In this document: piece after piece, positions 58,207-64,000 of the stretch | How the letters are laid out: each line of letters starts with the position of its first letter | Position numbering within the stretch: position 1 is the first letter of the stretch | Source: Arsukibacterium perlucidum DSM 18276 | Lineage (GTDB): Bacteria > Pseudomonadota > Gammaproteobacteria > Enterobacterales > Alteromonadaceae | Assembly: GCF_000382165.1 (NCBI RefSeq) | Contig: NZ_KB907717.1 | Span: 20,051-84,050 of the forward strand | Reading direction: 5' to 3' | DNA: 64,000 nucleotides | The notes under the pieces: model-generated | Database searches by the model: none | The model's input: only the letters and a program-made list of their open reading frames with translations | Told to the model about the DNA's origin: nothing | Program-made: the position numbers and the translations under genes

Positions 58207-59415
58207 ATGATGGGAATAGTGGGCATTTTTGCCTTGTTACTGGTGGCTATTGCTGCCTCAGCGCATCGCAGCCGGATTAACTGGCGCACTGTTGGTGGCG
58301 CATTTGCTATCCAGTTGGCAATTGGTGCTTTTGTTCTATATGTGCCTTTTGGCCAGGACGTGCTTTACAGCGTATCGCAAGTTGTCGCTAATGTAATTGG
58401 CTATGCTAATGCAGGGATACTTTTCTTATTCGGCGACTTGGGCAGTTTTTCTCAGGGCTTTATTTTCGCTATTCATGTGTTAACTATTATTATCTTTTTC
58501 TCTTCATTAATTGCTGTGCTGTATCACATCGGCCTGATGAGTTGGGTTATTCGGTTAATTGGTGGTGGCTTGCAAAAGTTACTGGGTACCAGCCGGCCGG
58601 AATCTATGTCAGCTGCCGCTAATATTTTTGTAGGTCAGACGGAAGCGCCGTTAGTAGTTAAGCCATTTATACCGACAATGACCCGTTCAGAGCTATTCGC
58701 AGTAATGGTGGGTGGCCTGGCGTCAGTGGCCGGTTCAGTGCTGGCGGGGTATGCCGGTTTAGGTATTGAGCTGAAGTACCTTATTGCTGCTAGTTTTATG
58801 GCTGCTCCAGGCGGCTTTTTAATGGCAAAGATAATATTGCCGGAAACTGAACAACCTAAAAACGAGTTGACTGAAATAAGCACTGAAAAGCCGCATACTA
58901 ATGTTATTGATGCTGCAGCTGCAGGGGCCTCAAGTGGTATGCAGCTGGCGTTGAATGTGGGCGCCATGTTGTTAGCCTTTGTCGGTTTAATTGCGCTGGT
59001 AAATGGTATTGTTGGTGGAGTTGGCGGTTGGTTTGGTATAGAGAACCTGACGTTACAGCTAATATTCGGTTATGTGTTTCAACCTCTGGCTTTTATTCTG
59101 GGCGTATCGTGGGACGAAGCCAGAATGGCGGGTAGCTTTATTGGCCAGAAGTTGGTTATTAATGAATTTGTCGCATACCTTGATTTTGTGCAGGTGAAAG
59201 ATCAGTTAAGCGCGCATACCCAGGTGATAGTAACAATTGCCTTGTGTGGTTTTGCTAACTTTTCTTCAATTGCTATTTTATTAGGTGGTCTGGGCGGTAT
59301 GGCTCCAGGTCGCCGGGCCGATATTGCTGAGTTGGGCTTAAAAGCCTTGCTTGCTGCAACATTGGCTAACTTAATGAGCGCTGCAATAGCAGGGTTCTTT
59401 TTTTCCTTAGGCTAA
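58207..59415 (+). CDS. nupC: Concentrative nucleoside transporter (CNT/NupC family)
   Basis: The 402-residue protein has the CNT layout of about 8-10 membrane segments with family motifs [39 protein letters not shown] and [23 protein letters not shown] carriers import nucleosides with H+ or Na+. Linkage to udk supports uridine or other pyrimidine nucleoside uptake. The 2OG-Fe oxygenase gene follows after 16 nt. Confidence 0.93.
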   Translation: MMGIVGIFALLLVAIAASAHRSRINWRTVGGAFAIQLAIGAFVLYVPFGQDVLYSVSQVVANVIGYANAGILFLFGDLGSFSQGFIFAIHVLTIIIFFSSLIAVLYHIGLMSWVIRLIGGGLQKLLGTSRPESMSAAANIFVGQTEAPLVVKPFIPTMTRSELFAVMVGGLASVAGSVLAGYAGLGIELKYLIAASFMAAPGGFLMAKIILPETEQPKNELTEISTEKPHTNVIDAAAAGASSGMQLALNVGAMLLAFVGLIALVNGIVGGVGGWFGIENLTLQLIFGYVFQPLAFILGVSWDEARMAGSFIGQKLVINEFVAYLDFVQVKDQLSAHTQVIVTIALCGFANFSSIAILLGGLGGMAPGRRADIAELGLKALLAATLANLMSAAIAGFFFSLG

Positions 59416-59431
59416 AAAACAGGTCTTTTAT

Positions 59432-60379
59432 ATGACACAGCAAGTTCCAACGTTAGATATAAGACGGTTTGCCACCGACAAAGATAACTTTGTTGCCGAA
59501 ATTGGCAAGGCCTACACTGAGTTTGGATTCTGTGGCATTAGTGGTCATGGTATTTCAGATGAAGTGGTAGCAAATACTTACAATGCAATTAAACAATTCT
59601 TTGCGTTACCAAATGAGGTAAAAGCAAAGTACCACAAGCCAGGGCAGGGTGGTGCACGCGGCTATACAGCAGTTGGGGTTGAGAAAGCCAAAGACTCTAA
59701 TCACCCTGATTTAAAAGAGTTCTGGCATGTCGGTCGTGAGCTTGATGGCCCTGCACCACATCCCAGTTTATATCCTAATATCTGGCCTGCTGAAGTGCCC
59801 GGTTTTAAGGATGCCACCTATACTCTTTTTGCTGAGTTAGAGGCGTTAGGTAATCGCGTGCTTGAAGCCTTAGCGTTATTTTTAGGGCAGCAGCAAAGCT
59901 ATTTTGCTGATAAAGTGAATTATGGCAACTCTATATTGCGGCCCATTCATTATCCGCCGATAAAGGATACGTCTACTGAGTCTATCCGCGCTGGTCAGCA
60001 TGAAGATATCAATTTGATTACTTTGCTGGTTGGTTCAAATGAAGCCGGTCTGGAAATCCTGCGTCGTGACGGTAGCTGGTTACCGGTAACCACTATTGAA
60101 GGCACTATCGTTGTTAATATTGGCGACATGCTGCAGCGGCTGACGAACCATGTACTTCCTTCTACTACCCACAGGGTAGTGAATCCGGCGGGAGCGGCAG
60201 CGGGTGAGCCACGTTACTCTATTCCGTTTTTTATGCACCCGAATCCGGACTATGTAATCGAAACGCTTGATACGTGTATCAGCGAGGAGCGGCCCAATCG
60301 CTATCCGGAACCAATTAACTCCAACGACTACTTGATGCAGCGGCTGGAAGAGATTGGTTTGCTGAAAAAAGCTAAGTAA
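59432..60379 (+). CDS. 2-oxoglutarate/Fe(II)-dependent oxygenase (isopenicillin-N-synthase-like)
   Basis: The 315-residue protein has the DIOX_N segment (FGFCGISGHGISDEV) and the 2OG-Fe(II) core with ligands in GQHEDINLITLLV (HxD), distal His in STTHRVVNPAG and the RxS 2OG site RYSIPFFMHP. It is a soluble oxygenase; the group hydroxylates small molecules. It is the third gene behind udk and the nucleoside carrier, which suggests a nucleoside or base substrate, but this is only inference. No terminator is obvious before the tRNA promoter. Confidence 0.9.
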   Translation: MTQQVPTLDIRRFATDKDNFVAEIGKAYTEFGFCGISGHGISDEVVANTYNAIKQFFALPNEVKAKYHKPGQGGARGYTAVGVEKAKDSNHPDLKEFWHVGRELDGPAPHPSLYPNIWPAEVPGFKDATYTLFAELEALGNRVLEALALFLGQQQSYFADKVNYGNSILRPIHYPPIKDTSTESIRAGQHEDINLITLLVGSNEAGLEILRRDGSWLPVTTIEGTIVVNIGDMLQRLTNHVLPSTTHRVVNPAGAAAGEPRYSIPFFMHPNPDYVIETLDTCISEERPNRYPEPINSNDYLMQRLEEIGLLKKAK

Positions 60380-60442
60380 AACGAGCTCTGCTCAGCAAAT
60401 AAGCGAATGGATAAAAACGAGCAGAATAGTTGAATTCAGTAG

Positions 60443-60470
60443 TTGACTAGTTTATTTGAATCGCTATACT
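60443..60470 (+). promoter_or_regulatory. Promoter of tRNA-Leu
   Basis: TTGACT (60443-60448), 16-bp spacer and TATACT (60465-60470), followed by the GC-rich discriminator GCTCGCC, the hallmark of growth-rate controlled stable-RNA promoters. The tRNA starts 35 nt downstream. Confidence 0.75.
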
Positions 60471-60504
60471 GCTCGCCATGTTCAGCACCTGGTGTTAAAC
60501 ATAT

Positions 60505-60590
60505 GCAGATGTGGTGGAATTGGTAGACACGCAAGCTTCAGGTGTTTGTGCTCAAAAGGCGTGAGAGTTCGAGTCTCTCCATCTGCACCA
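60505..60590 (+). tRNA. tRNA-Leu (anticodon CAG)
   Basis: Class II tRNA of 86 nt including encoded CCA. The acceptor arms GCAGATG and CATCTGC pair fully. The D arm is GTG-GAATTGGTAGA-CAC. The anticodon stem CAAGC/GTTTG (one G-U) encloses loop TTCAGGT with anticodon CAG, which reads CUG. A long variable arm and TTCGAGT T loop follow. Confidence 0.97.
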
Positions 60591-60594
60591 AATT

Positions 60595-60617
60595 AACCGG
60601 CCAAGGCCGGTTTTTTT
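60595..60617 (+). terminator. Rho-independent terminator of tRNA-Leu
   Basis: AACCGGCC-AA-GGCCGGTT (60595-60612) followed by five more T, immediately after the tRNA. It also faces the convergent ligase gene end at 60629. Confidence 0.93.
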
Positions 60618-60628
60618 ACGCCTGCAAT

Positions 60629-62095
60629 TTACCGTTTTAGTTCGATGCGGCGGATAAAGTCTTCTACTAAGATATCGTACAGCTTATTACCCAGGTGCAA
60701 GTCTTCCACACCATCATCAATATTCGGGTTGTCATTCACCTCGATAACATAGACCTTATCGCCATCTTGTTTTACATCTACCCCATACAGGCTGTCACCG
60801 ATTGGTGCGCAGGCACGAATAGCCGCATCTAATACGTGGGCCGGTACTTCATTAACGGCACAGGTACTAAAACCACCACTTTCGGTTTTCGCCTTGCCAT
60901 GTTTATATATTTGCCAATGATTGCGAGCCATAAAATACTTGCAGGCAAAAATAGCCTGCCCGTTTAACACTCCAATACGCCAGTCATACTCTGTAAAGGT
61001 ATAGCGCTGAGCCAGAATAATGGCGCTTTGTTCAAATAGCGTCGCCAGAGTAGAGCGAAACTCGGTGAGCGTCTTAACCTTAATCACGCCTCGGGAAAAG
61101 CTCCCATCCGGTATTTTTAATACCAGTGGTAGTCCCAGGTTGTCGGCGGCACGCTCCAGATTATCTTCGTCCTGTTTAAATAGCATCAGGCCATCGGGCA
61201 TTGGCACTTTATGTTGTTCAAATAATGTATGCAGATAAACTTTGTTACCACAACGCAAAATAGAGCTGGGATCATCTACCACGGCTAAACCTTCACGCTC
61301 AGCTTTTTGTGCCATGTGAAAAGTATGATGGTTAACTGCAGTCGTTTCCCTGATGAACAGACCATCAAATTCAGCAATTCTATGAATATCTTTAGCGGTT
61401 ATTTGTTCAACGTCCATCGCTGCTTTCTTTGCTGCTCTGACAAACAGTTCAAGTGACTTTGGTGTACACGGCGGAAATTTCTCTTTGGGGTCAACTAACA
61501 CAGCTAAGTCATACTTAAACTTGCGGTTAGCGGGCTCAAGTCGCCAGATCTTGTGACTGTATTTTTCCAGAATATTACCAAACAGGCTTTGCTCAGTTTC
61601 GGTAAGTCTGTTCACGCTGCCGATTTTCAGCGTTTTCACCTGCCAGCTGGTTTTCTTTTGTAGCTCAACCCGTAATATCGGTACCGGGAAAGCTTCAAAC
61701 AGGAAGGAGGCCACTTTTTTTAACGCTTTATGCTCAGTCTCGCCAAAGTAAATATTAAAAGTCAGCTGACTGGCGGTTTCGTCCGCCAGAGCCTTATTAA
61801 GCTGCTGTAGCAGTGCTAAAGGCACTTCATCGGCGATATCTGCAATTTCATGACGGTTAAACTTATTAAAAGCCCGCACCGAAGGCATAACATTATGACC
61901 ACGCGCCTCAGCCAGTAATGAACAATAATAGCCACTGCCCAGATAGTGTGACTGGCGGCAGAGGTTAATTACCCGCACCCGTTGTTTTTGTTTTGCAGAC
62001 CATTTTAAATATGCGGGTAAACTCATTACACCGTCATATTGATGGAAAGGCGCCCAGTCCTGAGCTTTATCTACTATTATTATCAGTTTCGCCAT
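60629..62095 (-). CDS. RimK-like ATP-grasp ligase with RLAN N-terminal domain
   Basis: The 488-residue protein has an N-terminal RLAN-type domain (about 1-150; MAKLIIIVDKAQDWAP, INLCRQSHYLGSGYYCSLLA) and a C-terminal ATP-grasp domain (about 280-480) with KIPDGSFSRGVIKV (ATP lid), DWRIGVLNGQAIFACKYFM and the Mg-binding EVNDNPNIDDGVE. It should join a carboxylate to an amine at ATP cost, as RimK adds glutamate to ribosomal S6. It is much longer than RimK itself (about 300). It is divergent from a GNAT-C39 fusion gene, a pairing that has been noted as a possible peptide-modification unit. Substrates are unknown. Confidence 0.88.
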   Translation of the reverse strand: MAKLIIIVDKAQDWAPFHQYDGVMSLPAYLKWSAKQKQRVRVINLCRQSHYLGSGYYCSLLAEARGHNVMPSVRAFNKFNRHEIADIADEVPLALLQQLNKALADETASQLTFNIYFGETEHKALKKVASFLFEAFPVPILRVELQKKTSWQVKTLKIGSVNRLTETEQSLFGNILEKYSHKIWRLEPANRKFKYDLAVLVDPKEKFPPCTPKSLELFVRAAKKAAMDVEQITAKDIHRIAEFDGLFIRETTAVNHHTFHMAQKAEREGLAVVDDPSSILRCGNKVYLHTLFEQHKVPMPDGLMLFKQDEDNLERAADNLGLPLVLKIPDGSFSRGVIKVKTLTEFRSTLATLFEQSAIILAQRYTFTEYDWRIGVLNGQAIFACKYFMARNHWQIYKHGKAKTESGGFSTCAVNEVPAHVLDAAIRACAPIGDSLYGVDVKQDGDKVYVIEVNDNPNIDDGVEDLHLGNKLYDILVEDFIRRIELKR

Positions 62096-62260
62096 GTATC
62101 CTCCTGTTAGCGTGTCCAGCCTGACTGATTATCGCCTTGAATGACAGCAAATTATTTTTCAGCATAGCATCAGAATTTCTTACTGGCATTTCAATTGGAT
62201 AACTGTTGTGATGTAACTACCAGTTAATACTGGCAACCGATGTTTAAAGGATAACAATTA

Positions 62261-63397
62261 ATGTCTGCGCCGTTAGTTAAGTTAGAAAAGGCTTCTGGTA
62301 TCACCCTGAGACCTGCAGCTTTGGCTGATGTTCCAATGTTACAATTGTTAGAACAGCGATGCTTTACTTCTGACCGTCTTAGTGTTCGTAGCTTCCGTCG
62401 TTTTATTACTGAAAAACGCAGCGATTTAACAGTCCTGGAGATTAATTCTCAGCTTGCCGGCTATTTTTTGCTTATTTACCGGCGGGGAACCAGCCTGGCA
62501 CGGTTATATTCTATAGCGGTAGATCCTGCATTTCGTAAGCAGGGCATTGCTGAAAAACTCATGGTTGAAGCTGAGCAGCTGGCTGCCAGTCGACACTGTG
62601 CGTTATTAAGGTTAGAAGTACGTAAAGACAACAATGCGGCAATAAAGCTGTATCAAAAGTTGCAATACCACGAGTTTGCCATTAAGCATGACTTTTATGA
62701 AGATCACTCAGATGCTATCTGTATGCAGAAGCAGATTATTCAGTTTAATAGCGATTCTGTCTCCCGTCAGGTCCCATATATATCGCAAACCACACCCTTT
62801 ACCTGCGGCCCGGCAAGCTTACTAATGGCATTTAATTATTTTAAGCCAGGCGCGTTCGACCCTTACCAGTTAGAAATTGAACTATGGCGTGAGGCAACTA
62901 CCATTTTTATGACAAGTGGCCATGGCGGTTGTGGGCCGCGTGGACTTGCTCTTGCTGCTAATCGGAGAGGCTTTGCAGTAGAGGTTTATGTTAATAATGA
63001 TGGTCTGCTGTTTGGTGATAGTGTCCGCAGTGAAGTAAAAAAAGCGGTATTGCAGCGGGTGCATGAATCTTTTAAGCAGCAAACAGAGCAGCAGCAGATA
63101 ACCGTTCACCATGCAGAGCTCACTGTCAGTGCTATCAGGCAACACCTCCAGCAAGGTAAATTAATCATTGCCCTGATTAGCACCTGGCAGTTTGACAAAA
63201 GCAAGGCACCGCACTGGGTGGTACTTTGTGCTGCGGATGATCACTTTATTTATATTAATGATCCGGATACTGCTGATATTCCCTGGTTATCGACTGCTGA
63301 ACGGCAATACATTCCAATAGAGTATAAAGTTTTTAATAAAGCATTTAGCTATGGCAAAAAGCGCCTGAAGGCGGCGGTTATTATTGGAGTGGATTAA
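62261..63397 (+). CDS. GNAT acetyltransferase fused to C39-like cysteine peptidase
   Basis: Residues 1-155 are a GNAT domain with the acetyl-CoA loop IAVDPAFRKQGIAEKLM. Residues about 165-378 form a papain-like C39-type domain: Cys182 in QTTPFTCGPASLLMAFNYF, His318 in APHWVVLCAADDHF and Asp334 in YINDPDT form a plausible triad. The protein has no membrane helices, unlike C39 exporters of bacteriocins. ATG 62261 has AAGGAT upstream. It sits 165 bp from the divergent RimK-like ligase, and the two are probably controlled together. The pair could make, acylate and cut a small peptide; its product is not known. Confidence 0.88.
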   Translation: MSAPLVKLEKASGITLRPAALADVPMLQLLEQRCFTSDRLSVRSFRRFITEKRSDLTVLEINSQLAGYFLLIYRRGTSLARLYSIAVDPAFRKQGIAEKLMVEAEQLAASRHCALLRLEVRKDNNAAIKLYQKLQYHEFAIKHDFYEDHSDAICMQKQIIQFNSDSVSRQVPYISQTTPFTCGPASLLMAFNYFKPGAFDPYQLEIELWREATTIFMTSGHGGCGPRGLALAANRRGFAVEVYVNNDGLLFGDSVRSEVKKAVLQRVHESFKQQTEQQQITVHHAELTVSAIRQHLQQGKLIIALISTWQFDKSKAPHWVVLCAADDHFIYINDPDTADIPWLSTAERQYIPIEYKVFNKAFSYGKKRLKAAVIIGVD

Positions 63398-63485
63398 AAT
63401 CAGTCAGGTTTTGTAGATATTTTGGCTAAATTGCCTGCTTTATATGCGAACGACTCGTTACAGCAGGTTTTTAGTGAGTTACTGC

Positions 63486-63513
63486 TTGCGCCTATTATAA
63501 AACCCCCTATAAT
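63486..63513 (+). promoter_or_regulatory. rRNA operon promoter P1
   Basis: TTGCGC (63486-63491), 16-bp spacer, perfect TATAAT (63508-63513), then discriminator GCGCGCC. It lies 108 bp before the second promoter, the usual P1-P2 distance in gammaproteobacterial rrn operons. Confidence 0.65.
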
Positions 63514-63593
63514 GCGCGCCATGCCGAGGGGGGCTGCGCTAAGCAGGCTGCAGGTGAAACAAACCAGATTGCAAAAATCTTTAAAAAAGACCC

Positions 63594-63621
63594 TTGACAG
63601 TCAGGTTTAAATCACTAAAAT
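63594..63621 (+). promoter_or_regulatory. rRNA operon promoter P2
   Basis: Perfect TTGACA (63594-63599), 16-bp spacer, TAAAAT (63616-63621), GC-rich discriminator GGCGACC and an A-rich UP-like stretch upstream (63571-63590). Confidence 0.8.
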
Positions 63622-63761
63622 GGCGACCTCGCTTCAAGGTGGTAACGAAAGCCCTGAAATGAGAAGTTAGCTAGAAAGAGTCAAGCGTCATGAAGTGTTT
63701 TGATAAAAAGATAAATCATTACGCTTGACTTAAAATCTGGGAAGTGTAACATACGCCTCCC

Positions 63762-63794
63762 GCTTCAAACGAGTTTGAAGCACGCTCTTTAACA
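63762..63794 (+). promoter_or_regulatory. rrn leader boxB-boxA antitermination site
   Basis: A perfect 8-bp hairpin GCTTCAAA-CGAG-TTTGAAGC (63762-63781) is followed by CGCTCTTTAACA (63783-63794), which matches boxA TGCTCTTTAACA at 11 of 12 positions. These recruit Nus factors to the rRNA transcript. A further hairpin GAGAC-TTTT-GTCTC (63900-63913) precedes the 16S start. Confidence 0.88.
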
Positions 63795-63923
63795 ATTAGC
63801 AATCAATTATCTGTGTGGGCACTTATGATGATGTTCGTGTAAAACGAAAAAAATCAGTATGAGTGACCAAATGTAAGATTTAGTCAGTAATGCTGAGCTG
63901 AGACTTTTGTCTCGAAAAAACTT

Positions 63924-64000
63924 TAATTGAAGAGTTTGATCATGGCTCAGATTGAACGCTGGCGGCAGGCCTAACACATGCAAGTCGAGCGAATGAGGGG
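63924..64000 (+). rRNA. rrs: 16S ribosomal RNA, 5' end (continues outside window)
   Basis: The sequence AATTGAAGAGTTTGATCATG followed by GCTCAGATTGAACGCTGGCG and GGCCTAACACATGCAAGTCG is the universal bacterial 16S start (27F primer site and helix region). Alignment with the E. coli 5' end places base 1 at 63924. The first variable region begins AGCGAATGAGGGG at the window edge. Confidence 0.98.

Noticed and set aside
63422..63610. 62-codon open frame before the rRNA operon
   Set aside because: It spans both rRNA promoters and has no family likeness.

Overview
The window looks like chromosomal DNA of a marine or freshwater gammaproteobacterium of the Alteromonadales type (Rheinheimera/Alishewanella/Arsukibacterium-like). 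This placement is inferred from gene content: an E. coli-like ArcA/ArcB pair, conserved blocks trmB-mutY-yggX and gcvA-ygdD-rlmM, two large TonB-dependent receptors, AceK, RHH-less PutA, and a 16S rRNA 5' end with a typical gammaproteobacterial leader. By eye the GC content is near 50 percent. Coding density is high and I see no prophage, insertion sequence or CRISPR array.

Layout. 1-2118: left-truncated sensor of the regulator-propeller type, read on the minus strand from a TTG start. 2178-7653: minus-strand run of nnr, aceK, a CAP-domain exported protein and a YfcC-type transporter, with a long inverted repeat between the last two. 7835-9892: membrane-bound spermidine-synthase-like protein. 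10120-13926: putA, preceded by a 120-bp palindromic intergenic element. 14230-18171: small-gene region (MipA/OmpV barrel, alpha/beta hydrolase, EF-hand protein, AIG2-like protein, SDR, two small orphans). 18229-22946: prolyl oligopeptidase lipoprotein, RDD membrane protein, CPBP protease. 22947-24335: a patch with unusual composition holding an outer-membrane barrel gene and a decayed antitoxin. 24336-26207: sbtA-sbtB-rraA, a bicarbonate-transporter-like operon. 26370-32262: gltB-gltD. 32663-40628: a likely cyanophycin or beta-aspartyl dipeptide utilisation locus, with TonB receptor, YfcC transporter and isoaspartyl dipeptidase on one strand and a large exported cyanophycinase-family peptidase divergent from them. 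40668-43705: arcB and arcA, convergent and adjacent. 43899-46485: an orphan sensor kinase and two small genes. 46490-52776: RNA-modification and repair genes (rsmC, trmB, mutY, yggX, gcvA, hydrolase, ygdD, rlmM). 52806-57430: exported EEP-family nuclease or phosphatase and an Oar-like TonB receptor. 57554-60379: udk, nucleoside transporter and 2OG-Fe(II) oxygenase. 60505-60590: tRNA-Leu(CAG). 60629-63397: divergent RimK-like ATP-grasp ligase and GNAT/C39-peptidase fusion. 63486-64000: rRNA operon promoters, antitermination leader and the first bases of 16S rRNA.

How the parts fit. The clearest multi-gene system is the cyanophycin-like locus. The inferred path is: exported S51 peptidase cuts cyanophycin-like polymer to beta-Asp-Arg dipeptides, the TonB receptor brings products across the outer membrane, the YfcC carrier moves dipeptide or amino acids across the inner membrane, and the IadA-type enzyme hydrolyses the isopeptide. 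Its dipeptidase carries unusual metal-site residues. The second system worth attention is the RimK/GNAT-C39 pair, which has the parts of a peptide-making or peptide-tagging pathway but no known substrate. Central nitrogen metabolism (GltBD, PutA) and redox control (ArcAB) lie nearby, but I see no sequence link that joins them to these systems.
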